Notes: generated by a model from the letters alone, not told the origin. Numbered from the stretch's first letter, positions 1 to 8,774 are shown. The stretch is DNA of 37,545 bases from JBNKHG01 sp050290225 (GCA_050290225.1 JBNKHG010000078.1:1-37545); one strand, 5' to 3'. Made by a program: numbers and translations.

Positions 1-115
1 ACGAGTGCTTTGGGTCCATGGACGGGTTTACGGCGTGTTTCTGAAGACTCCCCAGCCACTCTGGCCGGATCGAAGCCCACTTACCTATATCCGTCATTAT
101 CACCTTGAAGGAGTA

Positions 116-1339
116 CTAGGAACCGGTTAAGGTCACTGGACGGGTAAAGGGTTTCAAGGCCCTGATCGAACCGCCTTCCGCCACCACCCGTGCGGCACCC
201 TCGACATCTTCCACCACCTGGCCCGCCAACACCTCGATGCCATAAGCGTGTAAGCACGGCGCCAGGGGTGTGCCCGGACCGACCAGCGCCACTCGCGCCG
301 AGGCGCAGGCAGGGAGCAAATCCTCCAGGCTGTGATTCACCAGCGCAGAGGCGGTGATCACCGCCGCCTCACTTTCCCGCAACAGTCGGCTTGCGGCCGC
401 GGGTGGGTATTCGTCCGCTTGAGGATCCTGTTCGACAACGCGGGCTTCCGGTAAATACCGTGCCAGGTCGGGGAAGCGGCCTATCACGGTCACCGGTCCA
501 TCCAATTCACTGAATACCGCCAGACCATTCTGCGTACAGGTGTCACCGGCGGTCAGGTCGCGACGGTTATAGTGAGCATTGATGGCTGCCACCCCGATAG
601 CCGCCTCAAAGGGATTGCAGGCGTTGGCCAGGCGCGCCAGCTCATCCAGCGGTTGACCGCTGAACTGCGCTGTCTGGGGCACTGCCTGACAACCGCTGGC
701 TGTGCGCTGCGGAGTGTGTGCCAAACCGCAGCCATCGGGTCCCTCCACGAGGGTCCAGTTGAGGCCCACGATCACCCGCCGGGCGGGAGCTTTGTCGACA
801 GCGCGTATCAATTCCCGGCGCAGGTTGCGCGCGCCCCACCAGCGCCAGAGCGCGGGGACACTGCACGGCAGCAGATCGGCACTGCCGCCGCTGAAAGTGT
901 CCCAGGTGTCAATCACACCGGCGGGCACCGCCACCACCGTGGCTATACCTTCGGCCATGGCTGTTAGAATTTCTTCTGCCAGACCGCCGCCGTTTTGCTC
1001 CTGTTCACCAAATTTTTCCACCACCAGCAGGTCGACGCGATCGGCGATGGCCTGGCGCAACACGGCGGTGGACTGGGCCAGGGCGGAAACATCCAGGGAA
1101 CAGCTTTTGTTGAGAATCTGTGCCTTGCTGGGGCGGTTAATGGGGATGCGATCACCGGTGGCGACATCGATGATATCCACCCGGGTCTTGTGGCCGGTTT
1201 CAGCGCGAAATACCTCCTGGACCAAACCGCCGACCCGCCAGCCCCGGGTGATCAGTTCGCGGGCGAACTCCGCGAGGGCATCGCGGTTGGAGGATTCCTT
1301 GGTATAGAGCAGGGCGGCGGCGCGGACGTTGGGGATCAT
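116..1339 (-). CDS. DUF2478-DUF364 fusion protein, putative Mo/W-related metal handling
   Basis: This 407-residue protein is a two-domain fusion. Residues about 5-145 match the DUF2478 pattern (AALLY start, GGLVQ, LLVVEKFGEQE, then a GIATVVAVP strand), a P-loop-like domain usually found next to molybdenum genes. Residues about 180-400 match the DUF4213/DUF364 'putative heavy-metal chelation' pattern (CNPFEAAIGVAAINA, VTVIGRFP, ITASALVNHSLEDLL, VALVGPGTPL, GIEVLAG). The start codon ATG overlaps the stop of the upstream tungstate-binding gene by ATGA, so the two are probably translationally coupled at the end of the formate dehydrogenase operon. A role in delivering or sensing molybdate or tungstate is inferred from position; neither domain has a firmly established function that I know of. 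There is no signal peptide, so it should be cytoplasmic. Confidence 0.85.
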   Translation of the reverse strand: MIPNVRAAALLYTKESSNRDALAEFARELITRGWRVGGLVQEVFRAETGHKTRVDIIDVATGDRIPINRPSKAQILNKSCSLDVSALAQSTAVLRQAIADRVDLLVVEKFGEQEQNGGGLAEEILTAMAEGIATVVAVPAGVIDTWDTFSGGSADLLPCSVPALWRWWGARNLRRELIRAVDKAPARRVIVGLNWTLVEGPDGCGLAHTPQRTASGCQAVPQTAQFSGQPLDELARLANACNPFEAAIGVAAINAHYNRRDLTAGDTCTQNGLAVFSELDGPVTVIGRFPDLARYLPEARVVEQDPQADEYPPAAASRLLRESEAAVITASALVNHSLEDLLPACASARVALVGPGTPLAPCLHAYGIEVLAGQVVEDVEGAARVVAEGGSIRALKPFTRPVTLTGS

Positions 1340-2181
1340 GGTGAACGCACCGCGCTGATTATCGACTGTTGCTGTTTATAGTTGGGGAAAAACAGCTGCT
1401 GCCCGTCAACGGCAAAGGCACCGATAGCGGCCTGGCCCTTTTCGCCGGTCAGCCACTGGGCGAAGGTGTTGGCGTCTTGATGATTGAGGTGGGGGTACTT
1501 CGCCGGATTGAGCAATACCATGCTGTACTGGTTGAACAGACGGCGGTCGCCCTCCACCTGGATTACCAGCCTCTGCTTGTTTTTAAAACTCAGCCAGGTG
1601 CCGCGATCCGCCAGCGTGTAGGCGTCGATACTGGCGCTGATATTCAACGTGCGACCCATGCTGGCGCCCGCTTCGCGGTAACTCTGTGCAAGTCGTCCTT
1701 GGGGTTGAATGCCCGCCTCCCGCCACAGCCGCACTTCGGCCTTGTGGGTGCCGCTGTTGTCGCCCCGGGAGACAAAGGTGGCACCCCGTGCGGCCAGCGT
1801 CCGCAGGGCTTTGATAATGTCCTTCCCTCCGCGGACGCCGGCGGGATCATCGGCGGGGCCAACCAGGATAAAGTCGTTGTACATCAGCGGAATTCTTTCT
1901 CGGCCATAGCCCTGTTGTACAAAGGTTTCTTCACTGGGCTGGTCATGCACCAGCAGCAGATCGCCGTCGCCGTTTTGGGCCGCGCGCATGGCCTGACCGG
2001 TCCCCAGGGCCAGGACCTTGACTTCTATACCGGTGTCTTTGGTGAACTGTGGCAGCAACGCCGCCAGTAATCCTGAATTTTCGGTGGAGGTGGTGGACAG
2101 CAGGAGTATGGAACCGGCCAGGATTTTACCTGCGAATAGCCACAGGCCCAGAATCGTTAAAATCGCGTTCTTCACATTCAT
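1336..2181 (-). CDS. tupA: TupA-like tungstate-binding periplasmic protein
   Basis: 281 residues with an N-terminal hydrophobic signal segment (residues 1-23) and the motifs of TupA-type oxyanion receptors: TTSTENSG at about 30-37, GTGQAMRAAQNGDGDLLL at about 60, and SRGDNSGTH near 140. TupA family proteins bind tungstate, and some bind molybdate, in the periplasm and pass it to the TupB/TupC permease and ATPase. No tupB or tupC lies beside it here, which is unusual. It sits in the formate dehydrogenase operon 186 bp after mobA and overlaps the next gene by ATGA. Metal specificity cannot be read from the sequence alone; tungsten is inferred from family membership. Confidence in the fold is high, in the exact ligand moderate. 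Confidence 0.85.
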   Translation of the reverse strand: MNVKNAILTILGLWLFAGKILAGSILLLSTTSTENSGLLAALLPQFTKDTGIEVKVLALGTGQAMRAAQNGDGDLLLVHDQPSEETFVQQGYGRERIPLMYNDFILVGPADDPAGVRGGKDIIKALRTLAARGATFVSRGDNSGTHKAEVRLWREAGIQPQGRLAQSYREAGASMGRTLNISASIDAYTLADRGTWLSFKNKQRLVIQVEGDRRLFNQYSMVLLNPAKYPHLNHQDANTFAQWLTGEKGQAAIGAFAVDGQQLFFPNYKQQQSIISAVRSP

Positions 2182-2208
2182 TTCAACCTATAGCCCTTGT
2201 TCCTTTTT

Positions 2209-2268
2209 CAGAGTAGATTTCAGAGTAGATTTCAGCGTAGATTTTAGCGCAGATTTTAGCGCAGACGG
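2209..2268. repeat. Five tandem 12-bp repeats upstream of tupA
   Basis: Five consecutive 12-bp units of the form CAGAGTAGATTT drifting to TAGCGCAGATTT lie between mobA and tupA. The first two are identical, the third and fourth each change one to three bases, and the last degenerates at its end. They fall in the leader of tupA on the minus strand. No coding role is evident; they could be a slippage-generated minisatellite or a set of phased binding sites. Confidence 0.9.
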
Positions 2269-2367
2269 ATATTTCGATGTGTTACCTGTTTCGTGAACGC
2301 ACGTCCGCGAACGGAAACATTGACCGACCTCGTCATTGAATAAATATTCACAGTTGCCGGTGCCACA

Positions 2368-3021
2368 CTAGTCCAGGTCTTCCTTCTTGATTCGCTTTTC
2401 AATTTCCGCCAAATCACCGGGACTGTTGATATTAAAAAACGGATCCAGTCCGTTGTCGGATCTGTTTCCGGGATAGTTGTCAAAGGTAACGCAGGTCCAG
2501 CGGTGGCGTTTGATCCACCGGAAAATTTTGCGGATCTCCTCATTGACCAGTGCCTGCCGCAAATCTTCCGCCAGGGATAAATGCCAGAGGCCGAACACCG
2601 GGTGAATCTGATCGTTGGATTCGGCGACGACGATCTGCGCGTTTTTTTCTTCGGCCCGGGCTAACAGTCGCGCCGCCAGATCCCGGGGAAAGAAGGTGGT
2701 ATCGGAGGCGATACTCAACAGCCAGGTCGCCCGGGGGTGGTTTTCACGGGCCCAGCACATCCCCGTCAGGATTCCTGCCAGAGGACCGGCAAAACCCTCC
2801 ACCACATCATTGGCCTTGGGCAGGCGCGCGGCCTGGGCGTAGTCGTCAAATCGGGAAGTGTCGCCATTGGCATTGAGCAACAGTTGCTTTACCTGTGGGC
2901 GCGCGCGCGCGATGGCGTAGTCCAACAGGGGTTTACCGTTCAAGGATTGCAAACATTTGTCGCCACCGCCCATGCGCTGTGCCAGGCCGCCGGCCAATAT
3001 CACGCCCACAATGTCAGTCAT
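2368..3021 (-). CDS. mobA: MobA, molybdenum cofactor guanylyltransferase
   Basis: MobA transfers GMP from GTP to Mo-molybdopterin (or its tungsten form) to make the MGD cofactor needed by FdsA. The chosen ATG gives a 217-residue protein that starts directly with MTDIVGVILAGGLAQRMGG, the nucleotide-binding loop of the family (consensus LAGGxxxRMGG), followed by DKCLQSLNGKPLL. Further family signatures are GFAGPLAGILTGM and SIASDTTFFPRDL. A longer reading frame exists upstream, but it only adds sequence overlapping fdhD. The start overlaps the fdhD stop by 8 bp, which supports coupling. The protein is cytoplasmic. Its presence in the operon means the enzyme cofactor is most likely bis-MGD. Confidence 0.95.
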   Translation of the reverse strand: MTDIVGVILAGGLAQRMGGGDKCLQSLNGKPLLDYAIARARPQVKQLLLNANGDTSRFDDYAQAARLPKANDVVEGFAGPLAGILTGMCWARENHPRATWLLSIASDTTFFPRDLAARLLARAEEKNAQIVVAESNDQIHPVFGLWHLSLAEDLRQALVNEEIRKIFRWIKRHRWTCVTFDNYPGNRSDNGLDPFFNINSPGDLAEIEKRIKKEDLD

Positions 3022-3901
3022 GGTCGAAAGACTCCTTGATACTGCCTTTGCGTTGGTGTTTGGTGGATTCTTCCTCCATCTGGGCGGGATCGGCGTCGTA
3101 CACAATCCGCTCGGCGCCGGACAGGGCAATAAAACGCCTGCCCTTGGCGCGCCCCAGCAGCGTCAGTCCCGCCTGCCGGGCCAGCTCCACGCCCCAGGCG
3201 GTAAAGCCGGAGCGGGACATCAAAATGGGAATGCCCATCTGCACGGTCTTGATCACCATTTCGCTGGTGAGGCGCCCGGTGGTAAAAAAGCTTTTGTTTT
3301 GCGGTGAAATGCTGTTGAGATACATATAGCCGGCGATTTTGTCCACAGCGTTGTGACGGCCCACGTCTTCCATATAAATCAGCGGCCGGTCCTCTTCACA
3401 GAGGACGCAACCGTGAATGGCGCCGGCCTTTAAATAGAGACTGGGCTGGTGGTTGATCTTCATGAACAGGCTGTAGAGCCAGGAGGTTTTCAGCACGGCG
3501 TCTCCGGGAAGTGTCACCGCTTCGAACTGTTCCATAATATCGCCGAACACGGTGCCCTGGGCGCAGCCGGAAGTGCGGATTTTTTTCTTCAGCTTTTGTT
3601 CGTAGTCGGATTCCGCCGCCGTGCGCACCACCACCACGTCCAGTTCGGCATCGTGCTCAATGGCCGTTACCCGGTCGCTGGGTTTGAGCATATTCTGGTT
3701 CAGCAAAAAACCGATCGCCAGTTCCCGCGGGTGGTCGCCCACGGTCATCAGGGTGACCACCTCGCGACTGTTTAAATAGAGTGTTAGCGGACGTTCCTCG
3801 ATCACATCAATCGCCACCGGCAGCCCTTTGTGATCGACGCCTTCCAGGGCGCGTGTCAGGCGCGGGTCATTGGGATTGGGGGCTATTTTGAAATCGGGCA
3901 T
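3014..3901 (-). CDS. fdhD: FdhD, sulfurtransferase for formate dehydrogenase
   Basis: FdhD carries sulfur from a cysteine desulfurase to the Mo/W-bis-MGD cofactor and so activates formate dehydrogenase. The ATG chosen gives 295 residues beginning MPDFKIAPNP; a 12-residue longer frame would be encoded by a low-complexity repeat and is unlikely. Family signatures are VIEERPLTLYLN, HPRELAIGFL, MEDVGRHNAVDK, TTGRLTSEMV and SGFTAWGVELARQ. The usual CxxC in the flexible loop (C-G-x-C-G in E. coli FdhD) is here S-G-C-A-Q-G-T around residue 113, so only one cysteine remains. That variant is, to my memory, shared by a subgroup of FdhDs with NAD-linked FDHs. The gene is followed by mobA with an 8-bp overlap. 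Confidence 0.95.
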   Translation of the reverse strand: MPDFKIAPNPNDPRLTRALEGVDHKGLPVAIDVIEERPLTLYLNSREVVTLMTVGDHPRELAIGFLLNQNMLKPSDRVTAIEHDAELDVVVVRTAAESDYEQKLKKKIRTSGCAQGTVFGDIMEQFEAVTLPGDAVLKTSWLYSLFMKINHQPSLYLKAGAIHGCVLCEEDRPLIYMEDVGRHNAVDKIAGYMYLNSISPQNKSFFTTGRLTSEMVIKTVQMGIPILMSRSGFTAWGVELARQAGLTLLGRAKGRRFIALSGAERIVYDADPAQMEEESTKHQRKGSIKESFDHD

Positions 3902-3908
3902 TTTTTTA

Positions 3909-4176
3909 AGCGGCAAGCTGCAAGCCGCAAGCTGCAAGAAAATTGGGGCGCGGTAACCGCTTGAAACTTGTTGCTTGCGGCTTGCCGCTTGAAGCTAGAA
4001 CCTTGAATCTCCTCATCCTAAACCTTCTCTATCTTCGCCGCACAATACATGAGTTCCGGAAAATTGGGTACGGTAGCCGCTTGAAACTTGCCGCTTGCCG
4101 CTTGCCGCTTAAAGCTTGAAGCTTGCCCCCCCCCCTAAACCTTCTCTATCTTCGCCGCGCAATACTTGAACTCCGG
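3909..4176. repeat. About 120-bp tandem duplication including the 3' end of fdsA, with GCTTGCCGCTT repeats
   Basis: Two imperfect copies (3939-4059 and 4060-4176) each run from AAAATTGGG through a CCGCTTGAAACTTG block to TAAACCTTCTCTATCTTCGC and CTCCGG or GTTCCGG. The second copy includes the last codons of fdsA, so the first copy is a non-coding duplicate of the gene's 3' end. Short GCTTGCGGCTTGCCGCTT units are repeated inside and face the inverted block at 3909-3938, which could form a long hairpin between fdsA and fdhD. A C-tract lies at about 4125-4135. Confidence 0.85.
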
Positions 4177-6897
4177 AATCTTGCCAAAGGGGTCCAGCTT
4201 GGGATTGGTCAGCATATTGGCAGGGCCCTCGGCAAAACAGAAGGGCATGAACATCATGCCCTCGGAGACGGCGTTGTCCAGGCGTGTTTTGATTTCCACA
4301 CTGCCGCGGCGAGTGCTGACCCGCACGGTTTCGCCGGGCGCTATACCCAGGCGCGCCAGTTCCTTACCGCAGAGAGTGACAATCGCTTCCGGTTCCAGGT
4401 CGTCGAGTGTGTTCGAGCGTCGGGTCATGGAACCGGTATGCCAGTGTTCGAGAAGGCGGCCGGTGGAGAGCACCATGGGGAATTCCGAATCCGGTTCCTC
4501 GTCCGGTGGCAGAATGGCTGCCGGCACCAACAGTGCCTTGCCGGTCCCGGTGGGAAAGTCGTTCTGGAACACCACATCTTCGCCGGGGTGCCCCGGTTGC
4601 GGGCAGGGATAGGTGACGGAGTTTTCCCGCTGCAACCGTTCCCAAGTGATATTGGCCAGCGAGGGCATGGCCAGGTGCATCTCTTCGAACACCTCTTTTG
4701 GATGAGTGTAGTGCCAGTTAAGGCCGATGCGCTGGGCAATCGCCTGGGTAATCCACCAGTCAGGCCTGGCCTCGCCCGGCAGGGGCAGGGCCTGGCGACC
4801 CAGCTGTACCTGGCGGTTGGTGTTGGAGACGGTACCCTCTTTTTCCGGCCAGGCGGATGACGGCAGAATCACGTCGGCATAGATGGCGGTCTCCGTCACG
4901 AACAGGTCCTGCACCACCAGGTGTTGCAGTTTCGCCAGGGACTCCCGCGCGTGCTGGACGTCGGGGTCCGACATGGCCGGGTTCTCGCCCATGATATACA
5001 TGCCGGTGATCTCCTCCCGGGCGATAGCATCCATGATCTCCACCACTGTCAGGCCGGGCGCCGGGTCCAGCTCCACCCCCCAGAGCTTTTCGAACCGGGT
5101 GCGGGAGGTGTCCTCCGCCACGCGCTGGTAGTCCGGGTACATCATCGGAATCAGTCCGGCATCGCTGGCGCCTTGAACATTGTTCTGCCCACGCAAGGGG
5201 TGCAGGCCGGTTCCGGGGCGGCCGATATGGCCGGTGAGCATGGCCAGCGAAATCAGGCAGCGGCAGTTGTCGGTGCCGTGGGTGTGCTGGGACACACCCA
5301 TGCCCCAGAAAATCATCGCTGACCTGGCGTTGGCATAGAGGCGCGCCACCTCGCGAATGGTATTGGCGTCGATACCGCACACAGGGGCCATTTTTTCCGG
5401 TGTGTATTCACGGATATGGGCTTCCAGCTGTTCGAAGCCGAGGGTGCGATTGTCGATAAAGTCCCGTTTATAGAGCTTTTCGGTGACTATCACATTGAGC
5501 ATGCTGTTGAGCAGGGACACGTCGGCGCCGGGCTTGAACTGCAGCATATGGGCGGCATGATTTTTCATGGTGTGACCGCGGGGGTCCATCACCACCAGTT
5601 GGGTGCCCCTCTTCACTGCCCGTTTGAAATAACTGGCCGCCACCGGGTGGTTGGCTTCGGGGTTGCAGCCGATCAATATGGCCACCTCGGCATTGTCCAC
5701 TTCCATAAAGGAGGCGGACACGGCGCCGCTGCCGATTCCTTCCAACAGGGCCGCCACACTGGAGGCGTGGCAGAGCCGGGTGCAGTGATCGACGTTGTTG
5801 GAGCCGAAACCTGTGCGCACCAGTTTCTGGAACAGATAGGCCTCTTCGTTGGAGCATTTGGCGGAACCGAAACCGGCGAGTGCCTTCTTGCCCTGGCTGT
5901 CGCGAATCGCTTTCAGCCCTTTGGCGGCCAAATCCAGGGCCTCGTCCCAGGTCGCTTTGCGGAAATGGGTAAAGGGGTTGGCGGGGTCGAATGCGTCATT
6001 CGCGACTTTGGGGGTGCCCGGCTTGCGGATCAAGGGGGTGGTGAGGCGGTCCGGGTGCTGGACATAGTCAAAACCGAAACGACCCTTGACGCACAGGCGG
6101 TTGCGGTTAGAAGGGCCGTCACGGCCCTCGACACTGAGAATCCTGTCGTCCTTGATATTGTAGGTGAGTTGGCAACCGACCCCGCAATAGGGGCAGACGC
6201 TATCCACCCGGCGATCCGGTTGTTGGCCCGGTTCAAAAATGCCGACGCCGTTGTCACTGACCTCGGTTCTCGGCATCAGGGCGCCGGTAGGGCAGGCCTG
6301 AACACATTCGCCACAGGATACGCAGCTGGAGTCACCCATGCCGTCGGCCATATCGAAGACAATGGCCGTGTCGACACCGCGGCGGGACAGGCCGATCACA
6401 TCGTTAACCTGGATGTCGCGACACCCCTGCAAGCACAACTGGCAGGCAATGCAGGCATCCATATTGACGGCAATAGCGGTGTGGGAGTTGTCGGCGGTCG
6501 CGGCAGGCTTGGCCGGGTAGCGACTGTCGCTGATCCCCAGGCGCCCGGCCCAGTGCCAGAGGCGACTGTTTTTATCGTGGGCTTGCGTCCGTGGCGGCTG
6601 GTCGGCGACCAGCAACTCCATAACCGCCTTGCGGGCGGTTTGCGCCCGCGTTGAGGAGGCACTACTGACTTTCATGCCGTCGGTGGGCGTACGCACGCAA
6701 CTGGCGGCCAGGTTTCTTTCGCCGTCGATCTCCACCATACAGGCGCGGCAATTACCCGAACCGCTATAGTCATGGCTGGTTGAGTAACACAGGTGTGGAA
6801 TCTCTTCCTGGTATCGCTTGGCCACTTGCCAGATCGTTTCGCCGGGTTGTGCTTGCACCGGTTGGCCATCGAGAAAAAAATGAATGGTCTCGCTCAT
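4135..6897 (-). CDS. fdsA: NAD-linked formate dehydrogenase catalytic (alpha) subunit
   Basis: The catalytic subunit oxidises formate to CO2 at a bis-MGD Mo or W centre and sends electrons through iron-sulfur clusters to the FMN subunit. The chosen ATG (920 residues, MSETIHFFLDG) has a strong AAGAGG site and lies 11 bp after the fdsGB stop; a 70-residue longer frame only overlaps fdsGB. Order of domains: 2Fe-2S ferredoxin-like (residues 1-80, cysteines near 37, 50, 53, 67), His/Cys and two 4Fe-4S segments (149-160 and 192-202, CIACQLCLQGC and CVSCGECVQACP), the CPYCGVGC cluster site at 235-242, then the molybdopterin domains to the end. The active-site residue is Cys376 in DHCTRLCHASS, not selenocysteine. 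The 3' end is duplicated downstream. Confidence 0.96.
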   Translation of the reverse strand: MSETIHFFLDGQPVQAQPGETIWQVAKRYQEEIPHLCYSTSHDYSGSGNCRACMVEIDGERNLAASCVRTPTDGMKVSSASSTRAQTARKAVMELLVADQPPRTQAHDKNSRLWHWAGRLGISDSRYPAKPAATADNSHTAIAVNMDACIACQLCLQGCRDIQVNDVIGLSRRGVDTAIVFDMADGMGDSSCVSCGECVQACPTGALMPRTEVSDNGVGIFEPGQQPDRRVDSVCPYCGVGCQLTYNIKDDRILSVEGRDGPSNRNRLCVKGRFGFDYVQHPDRLTTPLIRKPGTPKVANDAFDPANPFTHFRKATWDEALDLAAKGLKAIRDSQGKKALAGFGSAKCSNEEAYLFQKLVRTGFGSNNVDHCTRLCHASSVAALLEGIGSGAVSASFMEVDNAEVAILIGCNPEANHPVAASYFKRAVKRGTQLVVMDPRGHTMKNHAAHMLQFKPGADVSLLNSMLNVIVTEKLYKRDFIDNRTLGFEQLEAHIREYTPEKMAPVCGIDANTIREVARLYANARSAMIFWGMGVSQHTHGTDNCRCLISLAMLTGHIGRPGTGLHPLRGQNNVQGASDAGLIPMMYPDYQRVAEDTSRTRFEKLWGVELDPAPGLTVVEIMDAIAREEITGMYIMGENPAMSDPDVQHARESLAKLQHLVVQDLFVTETAIYADVILPSSAWPEKEGTVSNTNRQVQLGRQALPLPGEARPDWWITQAIAQRIGLNWHYTHPKEVFEEMHLAMPSLANITWERLQRENSVTYPCPQPGHPGEDVVFQNDFPTGTGKALLVPAAILPPDEEPDSEFPMVLSTGRLLEHWHTGSMTRRSNTLDDLEPEAIVTLCGKELARLGIAPGETVRVSTRRGSVEIKTRLDNAVSEGMMFMPFCFAEGPANMLTNPKLDPFGKIPEFKYCAAKIEKV

Positions 6898-6908
6898 ATT
6901 CCTCTTCC

Positions 6909-8675
6909 CTAGGGTTTTTCCGAGGTGATAAGGTCGGCGCCAAAGTGTTTGAGCACGGAAGCGACGGGATTGGGGGCCGCCTGGCCCAGACCGCAAATAG
7001 AGGCGTCGCGCATCACCTGCCCCAGCGCCTGCAGCAGCTCCCGATCCCATTCGGGTTGTTGCAACAGTTGCACGGCTTTTTCGGTACCCACTCGACAGGG
7101 CGTGCACTGGCCGCAGGACTCATCGGCAAAGAAGCGGGCCAGGTTCAGGGCCACTGCTTTCATGTCGTCCCGGTCCGAGAGCACCACCACCGCGGCGGAG
7201 CCGATAAAACAGCCGTGTTCCTCCAGGGTGCCGAAGTCCAGGGGAATATCCGCCATGGACGCCGGCAGTATGCCACCCGAGGCGCCGCCGGGGAGGTAGC
7301 CTTTCAGTGTATGACCGTCTTCCATACCGCCGCCATATTCGTCCACCAGCTCCCGCAACGTGATACCCGCCGGGGCCAGGTGCACACCGGGTTTTTTTAC
7401 CCGCCCGGAGACGGAAAAACTGCGCAGACCCTGGCGACCGTGGCGCCCTTGCGTCCTGAACCAGTCGGGGCCTCTCTCGATAATGTCCCGTAGCCAGAAC
7501 AGGGTTTCGATGTTATTGACCAGGGTGGGGCGGTTAAACAGACCTACCTGGGCCACATAGGGTGGACGTTGGCGGGGATAGCCGCGTTTGCCTTCCAGGG
7601 ATTCGATCATGGCGGACTCTTCGCCGCAGACATAAGCGCCGGCGCCGCGGCGCAGGTGTACATAATCCTTTGCGATCAGCCCGGCCTGTTCCAGTTTGGC
7701 CAGCTCGTCGTGCAACAGCTGCCGCAGGGCCGGGTACTCGTCGCGCAGGTAGATGTAAACCGCTTCGGCTTCCACCGCCCAGGCACCGATCAGCATGCCC
7801 TCCAGAAAGCGGTGCGGGTCCCGCTCCAGGTAATAGCGATCCTTGAAGGTGCCGGGCTCACCCTCGTCACCGTTTACCGCCATAAACCGGGGGCCCGGTT
7901 CCTGGCGCACAAACTGCCATTTGGTGGCGGTGGGGAAGCCGGCACCGCCCAGGCCACGCAGACCGGAATCCCCCAATTGTTGGCTGATTTCGTCGTAACT
8001 GCGCTGGCCGCTGCGACAGGCTTCGAACAGCTGGTAGCCGCCCTGGGCGCGGTAGTCGTCGAAAGTGATAAACGCCGGCAGCGGCGGGTGGGTGTCCCCG
8101 GCTTCCACCACCTTGATGATACCGTCCTTGTCAGCGCTAGTGATGTGGTTATGGCCCACTTCCGCCACCGGTGCCGCATCGCAGCGGCCCATACAGGGGG
8201 CTCTCAGTACCCGCACCTGGGAGGGATCCAGCGCAGCGGCGAGGGCATCGTGCAACTGTTCGGCGCCCTTTAACTGGCAGCTGAGGCTGTCGCAGACGCG
8301 GATGGTCAGCGCCGGTGGAGGCGTTTCGTTTTCCCTGATCACATCGAAATGGGCGTAGAACGTGGCCACTTCATAGGCCTCTGCCTGGGAGATGTTCATC
8401 TCCATGGCCAGGGCCGCCAGATGCTGGACGGGAATATGGCCGAGATGGTCCTGAATCAGATGCAGGTGCTCAATCAGCAGGTCGCGCTGGCGCGAGCGAT
8501 CCCCCAGCAACTGTCGTACGCTCTCCAGAGCGGCCTGTTCCACCTGGCGGCCGCGGTTAAATGCCCGGCCCTTGCGCTTGCCCTTGCCAGGGTGCTTGCG
8601 AATCTCCGCTCCCTGTTGCTGATTGCCATTGTCACCGTGATCGCTGGCGATAACGCTCCGGGGTTCATCACTCAT
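6909..8675 (-). CDS. fdsB: Fused FdsG-FdsB (gamma-beta) diaphorase subunit of formate dehydrogenase
   Basis: This 588-residue protein joins two subunits that are separate in many FDHs. Residues about 45-190 are NuoE/FdsG-like with four 2Fe-2S cysteines (128, 133, 161, 165). Residues about 200-588 are NuoF/FdsB-like, with the FMN loop GLRGLGGAGFPT (238-249), the NADH-site segment NGDEGEPGTFKDR, the GAGAYVCGEESA motif and the 4Fe-4S motif SCGQCTPCR. It should accept electrons from FdsA and reduce NAD+. Start ATG at 8675 is chosen because the MSDEPRS residues begin the protein-like part; a frame extending to 9056 crosses the regulatory region and overlaps the divergent regulator. The first ~45 residues are polar and basic and not recognised. 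Confidence 0.93.
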   Translation of the reverse strand: MSDEPRSVIASDHGDNGNQQQGAEIRKHPGKGKRKGRAFNRGRQVEQAALESVRQLLGDRSRQRDLLIEHLHLIQDHLGHIPVQHLAALAMEMNISQAEAYEVATFYAHFDVIRENETPPPALTIRVCDSLSCQLKGAEQLHDALAAALDPSQVRVLRAPCMGRCDAAPVAEVGHNHITSADKDGIIKVVEAGDTHPPLPAFITFDDYRAQGGYQLFEACRSGQRSYDEISQQLGDSGLRGLGGAGFPTATKWQFVRQEPGPRFMAVNGDEGEPGTFKDRYYLERDPHRFLEGMLIGAWAVEAEAVYIYLRDEYPALRQLLHDELAKLEQAGLIAKDYVHLRRGAGAYVCGEESAMIESLEGKRGYPRQRPPYVAQVGLFNRPTLVNNIETLFWLRDIIERGPDWFRTQGRHGRQGLRSFSVSGRVKKPGVHLAPAGITLRELVDEYGGGMEDGHTLKGYLPGGASGGILPASMADIPLDFGTLEEHGCFIGSAAVVVLSDRDDMKAVALNLARFFADESCGQCTPCRVGTEKAVQLLQQPEWDRELLQALGQVMRDASICGLGQAAPNPVASVLKHFGADLITSEKP

Positions 8676-8742
8676 TACTGTCGCGCCTGTCTGTTTAGAA
8701 AGTCTCGGATCAATCAATTGAGGCTTACTTCCCGTTATAGAC

Positions 8743-8760
8743 CACCGTGGAAAAACGGTG
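8743..8760. promoter_or_regulatory. Perfect 6-bp hairpin in the fds leader
   Basis: CACCGT, a six-base loop GGAAAA, then ACGGTG form a perfect small inverted repeat 68 bp upstream of the fdsGB start. It could be a protein-binding half-site pair or a leader hairpin. It does not resemble a full molybdenum-cofactor riboswitch. Confidence 0.5.
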
Positions 8761-8774
8761 CCTCTTTCTCTTTT

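Noticed and set aside
1369..2070. Plus-strand frame of 233 codons across tupA
   Set aside because: Shadow of the conserved TupA frame on the opposite strand.
5750..5785. Selenocysteine in FdsA
   Set aside because: The active-site codon encodes Cys in RLCHASS and the frame has no internal TGA or SECIS-like hairpin need.
5416..6654. Long plus-strand frame of 412 codons across fdsA
   Set aside because: It is antisense to the conserved catalytic and cluster-binding part of fdsA, has no family pattern, and is explained by the high GC content of that gene.
7569..8273. Plus-strand frame of 234 codons across fdsGB
   Set aside because: Antisense to the FMN and cluster regions; no independent evidence.
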